The notes below the pieces were generated by a model that saw only the letters and a program-made list of their open reading frames with translations, was not told the DNA's origin and ran no database searches. A stretch of DNA of 64,000 bases from an uncultured Desulfomonile sp. (GTDB lineage: Bacteria > Desulfobacterota > Desulfomonilia > Desulfomonilales > Desulfomonilaceae). Position numbers and translations under genes: made by a program. How positions within the stretch are numbered: the first letter of the stretch is position 1; the number at the start of each line of letters is the position of its first letter. Positions 10,955-18,834 of the stretch are shown in pieces. The stretch is taken from NCBI GenBank assembly GCA_903952205.1, contig CAJBEZ010000037.1:310001-374000 (forward strand). Reading direction: 5' to 3'.

Positions 10955-11366
10955 GGCTTTCTGTTAGGAACATGCGAGGCAAAGACCTGGATGCCGGCCC
11001 GCGAATTACATCGCCCCGGATGTCAAATTCGCTTCCATGGCATGGACATTCAAAAAGTCGCTTTTCCTGATTCCATTTGTACCTGCACCCGAGGTGTGTG
11101 CATCTGTCATCAAGCGCCACAGAACCGGGAATGTCCTTACCTCTGATAACCCAGGCTTCGGCCTGAGGAATAAAACTCGGTTCCCCCTCTTTGATGGCGT
11201 CAAAAGTCGCCAAAGGGAGGAGCCTGTGTTTTTTCTGTTTAGTGTTGAAAAAGGCGAACCGTGAGACTGCAAAAGATGTTATCGAAACGACCAGCCCACT
11301 CATTATGAGAATTGGTAGTTTTAGGAATAATCGTCTACCTTTAGTATCTGATAATTCATTTGCCAT
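10911..11366 (-). CDS. Rieske [2Fe-2S] protein of a cytochrome b complex
   Basis: 151 aa from ATG 11366; the frame extends 25 codons further without a good signal. The N-terminus has a Tat-like motif (GRRLFLKLP) and one hydrophobic segment, so it is probably a Tat-exported, membrane-anchored periplasmic protein, as expected for cytochrome bc/b6f Rieske subunits. The cluster-binding boxes are CTHLGC and CPCHGSEFD, followed by GDVIRGPASRSLP. It overlaps the cytochrome b gene directly downstream, so the two form one unit. A hairpin terminator separates it from the sulfur-reductase cluster upstream. Confidence 0.92.
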   Translation of the reverse strand: MANELSDTKGRRLFLKLPILIMSGLVVSITSFAVSRFAFFNTKQKKHRLLPLATFDAIKEGEPSFIPQAEAWVIRGKDIPGSVALDDRCTHLGCRYKWNQEKRLFECPCHGSEFDIRGDVIRGPASRSLPRMFLTESRDQILFTAAQSAGK

Positions 11367-11393
11367 GGTGATAAAGTAGGCGCCTGATAGGGT

Positions 11394-11434
11394 TCTTGAT
11401 GGAAAAGACGCGGCGCTTTTGAGAAAAGCGCCGC
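11394..11434 (-). terminator. Rho-independent-type terminator
   Basis: A perfect inverted repeat of 11 bp arms with a 3-nt loop occupies 11410-11434 (arm GCGGCGCTTTT, loop CTC on the minus strand). On the minus strand it is followed by GTCTTTTCC, a short T-rich run. It lies 28 nt after the stop of the small secreted protein gene and before the Rieske gene, and would end transcription of the sulfur-reductase operon. Confidence 0.7.
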
Positions 11435-11461
11435 AAATCAAATTTCTTCGCTAATCAGTCG

Positions 11462-11707
11462 TTAACAGCCTGTCGTGGGCGGTTTTGGTTTTGTAGTTGC
11501 GGTGGCCGCTTTGAGAGCCGCTTCTGCTTCAGCCTTAGTCTTGAAAGGTCCCTTAACCACGTTTTTTTCATCTGCAGGTTTTTTGTCTGTCACAGCCATC
11601 TTTCCTGCGTCCTTGACTACGAAAAATTCATCGGCGAGCGCAGATGTAGCGAACGCGAAAGCAGTAAGCGCAAGAACAACCAACATCACCCGAAACGCCT
11701 TTTTCAT
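11462..11707 (-). CDS. Small secreted protein of unknown function
   Basis: An 81-aa protein from ATG 11707 with a strong ribosome site (GAGGAGG, 8 nt away). Residues 1-25 are a signal peptide ending SALA before DEFFVVKDAG. The mature part of about 55 residues is lysine/alanine rich, with KGPFKTKAEAEAALKAA and a terminal cysteine; a short SPOR-like turn is possible. Its place between the YeeE-type transporter and the terminator suggests a periplasmic accessory of the sulfur locus, but nothing in the sequence proves a function. Confidence 0.75.
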   Translation of the reverse strand: MKKAFRVMLVVLALTAFAFATSALADEFFVVKDAGKMAVTDKKPADEKNVVKGPFKTKAEAEAALKAATATTKPKPPTTGC

Positions 11708-11770
11708 AAATCAAACCTCCTCAAGAATTATTAATACATCCTACTAACATACAATATCATGTGTCCACAA

Positions 11771-12370
11771 TCATTTGTCATAGGGCGCCCATTTTTCGGC
11801 CACCCAGGCCAGGACGAAAGCTCCTAGCGCGGCAAAGGTGATAATGAGCGCCATTGTTTCCATTGAAGTCCCAAAATACTGCCATAGGGTAATTCGTCCC
11901 ATATCTGAACTCTTATAAAACGATCCCCAAATAGGCATTCCAAAAGCGAAGATGTCTATGCCTAAGACCATGCCGATCAAAAAAACAAGACTGTCTATCT
12001 TTCCGGAAGCAACCCCTACGATGGCGGTTCCGGGGCAATACCCCCCCACCAAAAATCCAAGGCCAAAAAGCACTCCACCAACGAGTTGAGGCCAAAAATA
12101 AGTTTGGAGCAAGGAATATTCAAGTAATAAAGCGTAGTCAAACAGGCCAAACCGGTTAAGGATGACTAAGCCCAACATAGCGGTAACTAAGGCTGAGAAC
12201 ATTACCCTAAGCACTCGCATGTCACGGAAATAAAATATTGATGTCAGATTACGGGAATCTCCAAACCCCGCTCTCTCAAGTACAAATCCGAAAAGAAAAC
12301 CAATACCAATCGCAACAAAAAGACTGGTACTGAAACTTATAACCTCGTATAGGTAAAGAGGCCCGGTCAT
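11771..12370 (-). CDS. YeeE/YedE-family sulfur transporter, second half gene
   Basis: A membrane protein of 199 aa with about five hydrophobic segments. ATG 12370 overlaps the stop of the preceding gene by 4 nt (ATGA) and has AAGGA 6 nt upstream; a longer frame to 12490 lies inside that gene. Characteristic features are GFLFGFVLERAGFGDSRNL at the N-terminus and GGYCPGTAIVG near residue 110, the conserved cysteine loop of the YeeE/YedE fold, in which cysteines relay thiosulfate through the membrane in characterised YeeE. Together with the upstream gene it makes up a full two-repeat transporter. Confidence 0.88.
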   Translation of the reverse strand: MTGPLYLYEVISFSTSLFVAIGIGFLFGFVLERAGFGDSRNLTSIFYFRDMRVLRVMFSALVTAMLGLVILNRFGLFDYALLLEYSLLQTYFWPQLVGGVLFGLGFLVGGYCPGTAIVGVASGKIDSLVFLIGMVLGIDIFAFGMPIWGSFYKSSDMGRITLWQYFGTSMETMALIITFAALGAFVLAWVAEKWAPYDK

Positions 12371-12894
12371 TCCCATTCCTTTCTGACAAAATAAGCGGCG
12401 ACAAACGCAGTCGCGAAAACCGTCATCATAAAAACCCAGCTGCCGACTACCATGGTCGCTCCTCCACTCAATGCCTGTCCACTTGTGCATCCCATGGCGA
12501 AACGGGTCCCAATTCCTCCAACGATTCCGCCCAAAAATGCCAGAACCAATCTGCGGGATGCTGGAAACGACTTGCCCTTACCAACCGATAGCTTAAATCT
12601 TCTTGCGGTGAGTACCGCGACTAGTCCACCAAAAAAAGCTCCAATGACTTCAAAGACAATCCAGTCAACAAAAACTCCGCTTGACCCAGGTTTATAAAAA
12701 CTGCTGAAATACTGGTTCTGCTCCACCGCCTGGGGATCAATAGCATGGGTAATAGCTGCTGCCGTCCTGGCTACGGCTCCGGATGCTCCAAGCCCCGTTC
12801 CCATGATGAAAAACGTCAGAAGTAAAACGAGCCCAAGGGCAATTCCCGCAACAAACGGGTTCCAATAACCTTCAGCGTAATCAGGTTTGCTCAT
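12367..12894 (-). CDS. YeeE/YedE-family sulfur transporter, first half gene
   Basis: A 175-aa membrane protein with four or five hydrophobic segments. It starts WNPFVAGIALGLVLLL and carries FAMGCTSGQALSGGA near residue 135, the other conserved cysteine loop of YeeE/YedE transporters. AAGGA lies about 10 nt before ATG 12894. In single-chain YeeE both repeats are in one protein; here they are separate, translationally coupled genes. The context (polysulfide/thiosulfate-type reductase genes upstream) suggests import or export of a sulfur compound such as thiosulfate for that enzyme; the substrate is inferred. Confidence 0.88.
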   Translation of the reverse strand: MSKPDYAEGYWNPFVAGIALGLVLLLTFFIMGTGLGASGAVARTAAAITHAIDPQAVEQNQYFSSFYKPGSSGVFVDWIVFEVIGAFFGGLVAVLTARRFKLSVGKGKSFPASRRLVLAFLGGIVGGIGTRFAMGCTSGQALSGGATMVVGSWVFMMTVFATAFVAAYFVRKEWE

Positions 12895-12944
12895 TTGTTT
12901 TCATTCCTTAGTATCGAGTCATGCATTCCATAAAATATATGAAA

Positions 12945-13310
12945 TCAGTTTGAAACATTGGTTGAAGCTTTCAAAGCCGTTTCCTGTTTCAATTTGTCAG
13001 GGACCCCCAGAGCTGCGGTCACTGGTTTATCTGAAGTAGTGTCGTTCCAAAGAACAGGCGACGGGTCATTTATGGGTAATTCCGCAGGACAGACTTTCGT
13101 GAACGTTGCCGTCAATTGAAACACCCCAGCCACCGCCACAGCGATCAAAGTCATTATTATAGTAGCCATGAGAGCTGAAGTTATTATTCTGCTTCTTTTC
13201 TCGCTTGCGTCATCCCGATACTTGGATTCGCCTTCGTTCAAAGATTTTGAGTCAGACTCATTATCTTCTCGTTTAATTCCCTGCCCATTTGTTTTGGAGT
13301 TCATAGTCAT
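12945..13310 (-). CDS. Small membrane-anchored protein in the sulfur-reductase operon, unknown function
   Basis: 121 aa from ATG 13310, which has TTAGGAG 3-7 nt upstream. Residues 1-40 are hydrophilic and charged, residues about 43-68 form one membrane helix (IITSALMATIIMTLIAVAVAG), and about 50 residues follow that are probably periplasmic, with a single cysteine in KVCPAELP. I do not recognise a family. It sits 10 nt after the TorD-type chaperone gene and 50 nt before the YeeE pair, so it is probably co-expressed; it could link reductase and transporter, but that is only a guess from position. Confidence 0.7.
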   Translation of the reverse strand: MTMNSKTNGQGIKREDNESDSKSLNEGESKYRDDASEKRSRIITSALMATIIMTLIAVAVAGVFQLTATFTKVCPAELPINDPSPVLWNDTTSDKPVTAALGVPDKLKQETALKASTNVSN

Positions 13311-13320
13311 ATCTCCTAAT

Positions 13321-13893
13321 TTAATAGATGATCCTGTTCCGTAATTCAATTGCTGTTGTAACTGGACGCTGAACAGTTTCCCCCAAACCGAGCGCCTTGG
13401 TGTTTTCGAGTAGCTGCTCCAGCCAGTCCAGATGGTCCATGGCAAACAAGCGAGCCTCCTCACTTTTATCGGTTTCGAACAGAAAACCCAAGAATTCCAG
13501 TATGACTGCCAAGTGATCGGGCGAGGAGGATCTAGTGCGGTCAAAGTCCACACCATATCTTTTCAATGTATCCAACATGTGGATTGCGCTGTCTCCCCAT
13601 ACTAACCCTTTAACGCCTCGTAAAGGGTGACCTTTTTCATCTGTCCATGACTTATAAACGGATTCCTCGAGAGATACCGATGGATTGGGGCCGAAGAAGC
13701 AACCGCGCGCAATATTCCAATTTTGAGAAAACGCTTGAAACAACAAATCAATTGATTGTTCCTGTTTCCCCAGAAGATTTTTCGCAAGGTCGAACATACG
13801 TCGGGTCTCTTCCTCATCGACGTCGGTATCGTCTCCAAATAGACTCGATAACGCGTAAGCAAGATCCGACATGTCTTTTTTAGAAGAAGCCAA
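13321..13893 (-). CDS. TorD/DmsD-family molybdoenzyme chaperone
   Basis: A soluble 190-aa, all-helical protein. Family marks are SPDHLAVILEFLGFLF near residue 120 and the FAMDHLDWL helix near 148, as in TorD/NarJ chaperones that bind the Tat leader of a molybdoenzyme and help cofactor insertion. TTG 13893 is preferred because AGAGGA is close upstream; an ATG at 13872 has none. Its gene is 15 nt downstream of the NrfD-type subunit in the operon whose first gene encodes a Tat-dependent molybdoprotein, the likely client. Confidence 0.85.
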   Translation of the reverse strand: MASSKKDMSDLAYALSSLFGDDTDVDEEETRRMFDLAKNLLGKQEQSIDLLFQAFSQNWNIARGCFFGPNPSVSLEESVYKSWTDEKGHPLRGVKGLVWGDSAIHMLDTLKRYGVDFDRTRSSSPDHLAVILEFLGFLFETDKSEEARLFAMDHLDWLEQLLENTKALGLGETVQRPVTTAIELRNRIIY

Positions 13894-13908
13894 GTTTGTC
13901 CTCTACCT

Positions 13909-14793
13909 TTAAATGATTTGCGGCGGAGTCCCCGAAAAAACTATCAGGGCCCTCAAACTCATGCCACCTATTAGAACCAGTATGTCGGCCCCAACAACGA
14001 GCGCTTTGGGCATCTCTCCGTATTCCAGGTATTCAATTACGCTGAGGAAAAAAGGCACAACGATTCCCAATATTACTACAAGGCCCCAGAAATATGGACT
14101 CAGTAGTCCTGATATAAGGAGGTTTGCCGAATACGCGGCTTCAGTTGATCTGGTAAGTGACATAAAAACCAGCAGCATTAACACCAGAGCTTCCACGGAC
14201 AGAAATATCACGTGTCCGAGAGCAAAATTAGATAGTGTCTTGATGGTTGCGACGTCAATTATAGCGGCGACGATCATCGCTGCGGCCAAACCGGTAGATA
14301 TGGCTGACGCCAGAAATAGTACGGGCATCAATGGAGTGTTCCAGAACGGCACGCCATTAACTACCGCAATAAGGACTCCAGTATACGTGGCGGTGCCTAG
14401 CGCAAATAAGCTTCCTACTATCTCAAGTGGTCTGACATATTTGTTGGCGAATTTACCTATAAAACCGATTTCATTAAGGGCCGCCGCGTACAGTAAAGCA
14501 ATAGGTATGAAAATCGATAGAACTATAACTCCCCAGGCGATCATGCTGCTCAAATTGTTAGCAAGATAGATCTGGCGCCAAGGTTCCCATAAACCCGCTT
14601 CCAAGTCTAAAACAAGACATAGGGTCCCAATAGCCACCAATGGTCCGGAAACCAAAGAACCTGCTTTGGCCAAAGCTTTTGACCAGTCAGGCGCCAAAAG
14701 GTCGCAGGCCACTGCAGCGAGGAAAGCTCCGGATCCAGCTCCAGCAAGGAAAAGATAGGTAATGATCAGCCAACCCCAAGCGCTTTCTTGCAT
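13909..14793 (-). CDS. NrfD/PsrC-family quinone-interacting membrane subunit
   Basis: 294 aa with eight or nine hydrophobic segments starting WGWLIITYLFLAGAGSGAFL, the hallmark opening of NrfD/PsrC proteins. Such subunits anchor periplasmic molybdoenzymes and exchange electrons with menaquinone. AAAGGAG lies about 7 nt before ATG 14793. It is directly between the ferredoxin-type subunit and the chaperone, completing a catalytic/Fe-S/membrane set. No heme-binding histidine pattern was noted, as expected. Confidence 0.92.
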   Translation of the reverse strand: MQESAWGWLIITYLFLAGAGSGAFLAAVACDLLAPDWSKALAKAGSLVSGPLVAIGTLCLVLDLEAGLWEPWRQIYLANNLSSMIAWGVIVLSIFIPIALLYAAALNEIGFIGKFANKYVRPLEIVGSLFALGTATYTGVLIAVVNGVPFWNTPLMPVLFLASAISTGLAAAMIVAAIIDVATIKTLSNFALGHVIFLSVEALVLMLLVFMSLTRSTEAAYSANLLISGLLSPYFWGLVVILGIVVPFFLSVIEYLEYGEMPKALVVGADILVLIGGMSLRALIVFSGTPPQII

Positions 14794-14795
14794 GA

Positions 14796-15338
14796 TCAGC
14801 TCCTTTTATAAAAAATCTTGGGACTTGTGCCCAGATCAGGCCTTAACGGCAGAGCCCCGGTTTGGGCGATGAATTTCGATATTTCGCTGTTTGGATCATT
14901 CAAATCCCCGAAAATACGGACTTGAGTCGGGCATGTGGAAACACAGGCTGGTGTTCCTCCAGCCCGAACAAGCTCAATGCAAAAACGGCATTTTTCCACA
15001 ATACCCAATTGATGATCTACAACCCTCATTTTGTATGGACACGCTTCCATGCAATACTTGCAGCCTACGCAAGTATTTGGATTGACTAGCACGACCCCCT
15101 CTTTGGAGGTAAAAGTTGCGCCAGTCGGACAAACGCGCTGACAGGGAGCATTTTCACAATGGTTACATTGTAAGGGGATGTATTCCTTGTCGAAGGAGGG
15201 ATATACACCCCGTTCCCGGTTCTTGATCCAATTGAATGTCTCTTTATAATCCAGGCCATTTTGATTCTGACAGGCGACCCGGCAAGAATGACATCCTATG
15301 CATTTCGTTGTGTCAATTGCCATTCCGTAACGCGGCAT
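14796..15338 (-). CDS. Four-cluster [4Fe-4S] electron-transfer subunit of the molybdoenzyme
   Basis: 180 aa from ATG 15338 (GAGGAG 6 nt upstream). Four cysteine groups are visible: CIGCHSCRVAC near the N-terminus, CNHCENAPCQRVCP, CVGCKYCMEACPYKM, and CRFCIELVRAGGTPACVSTC, the standard arrangement of PsrB/PhsB/DmsB subunits that wire the molybdopterin subunit to the membrane anchor. No signal peptide, so it is presumably co-exported with the Tat-dependent catalytic subunit. The NrfD gene follows after 2 nt. Confidence 0.95.
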   Translation of the reverse strand: MPRYGMAIDTTKCIGCHSCRVACQNQNGLDYKETFNWIKNRERGVYPSFDKEYIPLQCNHCENAPCQRVCPTGATFTSKEGVVLVNPNTCVGCKYCMEACPYKMRVVDHQLGIVEKCRFCIELVRAGGTPACVSTCPTQVRIFGDLNDPNSEISKFIAQTGALPLRPDLGTSPKIFYKRS

Positions 15339-15449
15339 ATCAATCTCCTCGCATTTGCTCAGCACATGGTGAGGCTGCAATAGAATTGCTCATAATTTTA
15401 CCCTCCCAGGTGGGTGGGAGATGTTTACCCGACAAGCGGCTAAGGATTT

Positions 15450-17651
15450 TCATGTGACAGTCTTCTCAACACGCACAATGATTTCATTTGACATGCAGTG
15501 GCCAAGCATCGGTTCAAAATATGTGGGAAGAAAATCGTTGTAGGATATGCCGTATCCAAACGCTGTCCGAAGGTTTCTGGAGAACACTCCGTAGCCGCTT
15601 GGCAGAAATACGCAGTCTTTGTGGATACCCTCCGTGACCATAGCTCTTGCCCGGCCTTTGCCGACAGCGTTGCTTATGGTCATGCATTCGCCATCCTTTA
15701 TGCCGAGGGCTATTGCTCTGGCAGGATGAATCCAGACTTTTGTCATATCATTTAGCTGGCTGATTTCTTTAAGATACTTTTGGTTGATGCTACGAGTGTG
15801 GGTTAAATGGGCCTGTTTACCGTGAACTAGACGAAACGAATGAGGATCTTTGGGATCGGGATGGACCAGGACTTCCTCCCAATCGGGCATGGCGGGCATG
15901 TTGTTGTCCTTTAAAATAGAAGAAACAAACTCAAGTTTCCCGCTTGCGGTGCTGAAATGAGGCTCTCCCGGTTCCCATTTGCCCCCAAGATCTATGACCC
16001 CTTCCTTTTTTAGACGGTCAAGAGTCACTCCAAGAGGAGCAAGGGCAGCCTGATTATATTCTTCCAATGTCCAGTTGAAATATTCGCCAATACCCAAATG
16101 CTGGGAAAGTTCATTCAAAATTACCACCATAGGTTTGGTGTCATACAGCGGTTTGACTACAGCTTGCCTGATGGATACCTGCTTGGATTGATAACTCAGA
16201 TGCGTGTGAACCACATCGTCGCGTTCAAGATAATAAGACTCAGGCAAAATGTAGTGAGACAGAGTGGCTGTTTCCGAAAGCACATAGTCAAAACTCACCA
16301 ATAGATCGAGTTTTCTATAACCTTCAATAACTCTAGCCGGATTAGGGCATGTTCGGAGTGGGTTATTATGGTAGACGAAACCAGCTTTGAGTTTTCCCTG
16401 TATCGCCAGCTCAGGAATAGCGTGTGTCAGCCCCAGTCCCACTGGAGTAAGCGGGTATCTTTCAGGGTCGCCGCTACCATCAACCATTGGTCCTTCTGGA
16501 ACAGTAGGGGCAGGATGCTTTTGTGGATCGAGTTTTCCAAGTTGGACCTTTGGCGCAAAGAACATCCCACCCCTCTGATTAAAGGTTCCCAGGAGACCGT
16601 TCACACAGCCGATGGTCCTGACAAGCTGAAAGCTGTTTTTGTATTGAGTTCCCATCGCTCCATGATAACCGCGATGCACAAAAGCCCTCGGAGCCGCCTC
16701 TGCAAGATCATGAGCCAGCTTTCGGATGACATCTTTCTGCACGTCCGTCCTTTGTTCCGCCCATTCGGGGGTGTACTCCTTTACTTTCTCAGCCCACTCA
16801 TCGAATCCTTCAGTATACTTTTCAACGAAGTCTTTTTGATAAAGGTTCTCTGTAATAATGACATTGGCTAAGGCCAGCATCAACGCCAGGTCAGCGCCAG
16901 GTCTGATTCGTATCCATTGGTGAGCGAACGCTGCTATCTCACTAAAACGAGGATCAACAACTACGAATTTTGCTCCACGATCCTTGGCCTTCGACATGTC
17001 GCTCAATTGCCTAAGCTGAAGCCCTGCGCCGAGGTTTCTTCCGATAAAAAGACCAAACCTGGTGTGCTCAATATCCTGCTCAGGCTTTGCATTGCCTGTC
17101 GTTATCCACCATCCGATGTTTCGAGGCAGGAAACAAGTACTAGCGTGGGAGAAGGAATTTTGAGAACCCAGGGCGTTTATGAAACGATTGGTCAAGCCTG
17201 CATTCCCCTCCGGATATTGAACAAGAAAGAATGATTCAGGCCCATATTTCTCTCTTATTGTTTGAAGTCTTTCGCCGATTTCTTTGTATGCCTGTTCCCA
17301 TGATATCGGTTCAAACTTGTTAGGCCCCACGCGCTTCAATGGTGATTTTACACGATCCTTGTTGTAGACTTCGTGTAGAAGGGCGTGCCCCTTGGCGCAA
17401 ACCCTTCCGTGGTTAATCCCTGCAATAGGAATTCCTTCGGCTTTCCAAATACGCCCACCTTTAGTGTAGACATTTATGGCGCACCAGTTACCGCAACCGT
17501 CGCATAGAGTTGGAGTAACCTTGACATCTTCCACAGGTTTTTCACTAGCGGCCCACGCCTCAAAATTCATGTAGCTGGACGCTACAACTGAAGCTCCACC
17601 AACTGCCGACCCTATGAGGAATTTTCTTCGGCTCATACCGGGTTTTTTCAT
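15450..17651 (-). CDS. Molybdopterin oxidoreductase, catalytic subunit (polysulfide/thiosulfate-reductase-like)
   Basis: 733 aa. Residues 1-35 are a Tat signal (SRRKFLIG). A [4Fe-4S] motif CDGCGNWC with a later CAKGH follows (residues about 50-90), then the DMSO-reductase-family molybdopterin domains (FVVVDPRFSEIAAFAHQWI, PGADLALMLALANVI) and the C-terminal molydopterin-binding barrel (HPARAIALGIKDGE). A cysteine in ASTCFLPRN near residue 173 is at the usual place of the Mo ligand in PhsA/PsrA-type enzymes. Exported to the periplasm, it probably reduces or oxidises a sulfur compound. Polysulfide, thiosulfate or tetrathionate cannot be told apart by eye; nearby YeeE-type genes favour a sulfur substrate over, for example, arsenate. 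Confidence 0.88.
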   Translation of the reverse strand: MKKPGMSRRKFLIGSAVGGASVVASSYMNFEAWAASEKPVEDVKVTPTLCDGCGNWCAINVYTKGGRIWKAEGIPIAGINHGRVCAKGHALLHEVYNKDRVKSPLKRVGPNKFEPISWEQAYKEIGERLQTIREKYGPESFFLVQYPEGNAGLTNRFINALGSQNSFSHASTCFLPRNIGWWITTGNAKPEQDIEHTRFGLFIGRNLGAGLQLRQLSDMSKAKDRGAKFVVVDPRFSEIAAFAHQWIRIRPGADLALMLALANVIITENLYQKDFVEKYTEGFDEWAEKVKEYTPEWAEQRTDVQKDVIRKLAHDLAEAAPRAFVHRGYHGAMGTQYKNSFQLVRTIGCVNGLLGTFNQRGGMFFAPKVQLGKLDPQKHPAPTVPEGPMVDGSGDPERYPLTPVGLGLTHAIPELAIQGKLKAGFVYHNNPLRTCPNPARVIEGYRKLDLLVSFDYVLSETATLSHYILPESYYLERDDVVHTHLSYQSKQVSIRQAVVKPLYDTKPMVVILNELSQHLGIGEYFNWTLEEYNQAALAPLGVTLDRLKKEGVIDLGGKWEPGEPHFSTASGKLEFVSSILKDNNMPAMPDWEEVLVHPDPKDPHSFRLVHGKQAHLTHTRSINQKYLKEISQLNDMTKVWIHPARAIALGIKDGECMTISNAVGKGRARAMVTEGIHKDCVFLPSGYGVFSRNLRTAFGYGISYNDFLPTYFEPMLGHCMSNEIIVRVEKTVT

Positions 17652-17685
17652 GACGCCTCCGTTGAGGAGAATGTTTCTATAGATT

Positions 17686-17714
17686 GTTATATATAAATAT
17701 CAATATATCGTCAA
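17686..17714 (-). promoter_or_regulatory. Sigma70-type promoter of the sulfur-reductase operon
   Basis: On the minus strand TTGACG (17714-17709) and TATAAC (17691-17686) are separated by exactly 17 nt of AT-rich DNA. Transcription would begin near 17679, about 28 nt before the ATG at 17651. Each box differs from consensus by one base, making this the best promoter I see in the window. Confidence 0.65.
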
Positions 17715-17757
17715 TGATTTTTATGGAAGGGGGGAATTAATGTTCCAAAAACATTTC

Positions 17758-18759
17758 TTAGGCTCTAAAATGATCCCAGCCTTTGGGGAAAATATCAAAG
17801 ACCATTCCAGATTTTTTTATCAGTTTCATCTCTGAGCCGGAGACAAATCTACCTATTTCAATCAGGTCAGCCCCTGCTTCAGTCACTGCAAGTTTTACCT
17901 TAGCAAATTCTTCCGATCTGATGGCGGCCAGGAGCACGTAATCCTCTCCTCCATTAAGAATCCATTCCATAGGATCCGCAGATAGTTCGAGAGCCGCCTG
18001 AGTTAAGGCCTCCGACAATGGAAGCATTTCTTCAAAGATTGTGGCTCCCAATCCTGATTGTTTGCAAACATGGCCCAAATCTGAACTTAAACCGTCGGAA
18101 ATGTCTATAGCCGCGTTGCAAGCTTGGGACCTTGCGAGAATTCTTCCAACTCCGACATGAGGTTTTGGTTTGAGATGCGCGTCAAGGAGAGGGGCGTAGA
18201 TCTGATCGGAAGAATTACTTGAGTTCCGAAGCAATTCTAAGCCGGCGGCCGAGTAGCCCAGATGACCGGACACCGCTATAATATCACCATCGTGGGCGCC
18301 ATTTCGAAAAAGGGTTTCGTTATTCTTAGTAAAACCAGTGACCAGAATATTTATGACCATGTCGGTGAGTGATCTGGTTGTATCACCACCGAGTATGTCC
18401 ACCTCGAATTCCGCTGCAAGTTCCGAAATGCCTCGGTAAAGATCTTCCAGCCAGATAACGTCAAAACAATCAGGTATAGCGATGCTTACAAAAGCTTGTT
18501 TTGGCGTTCCTCCACAAGCGGCTATGTCCGACAAGTTTACCGCCAGAGCCTTTGCCCCAATGCTGTGAGCGGTTTGTAGGTTCACGAGAAAATGAACCCT
18601 TTCTACCATCATGTCGGTGGTGATTAGCAAATTCTCATCAGGAGAGATTTTTATTATCGCACAGTCATCACCTATTCCACGGATGACGTCGTTGCCGTGT
18701 GTCTTGCACAATGACGATATGCGATCTATGAAACCGAATTCGCCAAGATCTTTTAACAT
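17758..18759 (-). CDS. thiL: Thiamine-monophosphate kinase
   Basis: Phosphorylates thiamine phosphate to thiamine diphosphate with ATP, the last step of cofactor synthesis. 333 aa from ATG 18759 (TTG three codons upstream possible). Family marks: GIGDDCAIIKI near residue 30, TTDMMVERVHFL, AKALAVNLSDIAACGG, and DISDGLSSDLGHVC and NGGEDYVLLAA further on. Third gene of a thiM-thiE-thiL series on one strand. The ThDP product would serve transketolase, among others. Confidence 0.95.
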   Translation of the reverse strand: MLKDLGEFGFIDRISSLCKTHGNDVIRGIGDDCAIIKISPDENLLITTDMMVERVHFLVNLQTAHSIGAKALAVNLSDIAACGGTPKQAFVSIAIPDCFDVIWLEDLYRGISELAAEFEVDILGGDTTRSLTDMVINILVTGFTKNNETLFRNGAHDGDIIAVSGHLGYSAAGLELLRNSSNSSDQIYAPLLDAHLKPKPHVGVGRILARSQACNAAIDISDGLSSDLGHVCKQSGLGATIFEEMLPLSEALTQAALELSADPMEWILNGGEDYVLLAAIRSEEFAKVKLAVTEAGADLIEIGRFVSGSEMKLIKKSGMVFDIFPKGWDHFRA

Positions 18760-18834
18760 TATTTTCAACGTAAATTGTTTGTTTCAGGCGCCCTAAATAT
18801 CATCACTCAAGGATCCACGCGTCAGGATTTGAAT

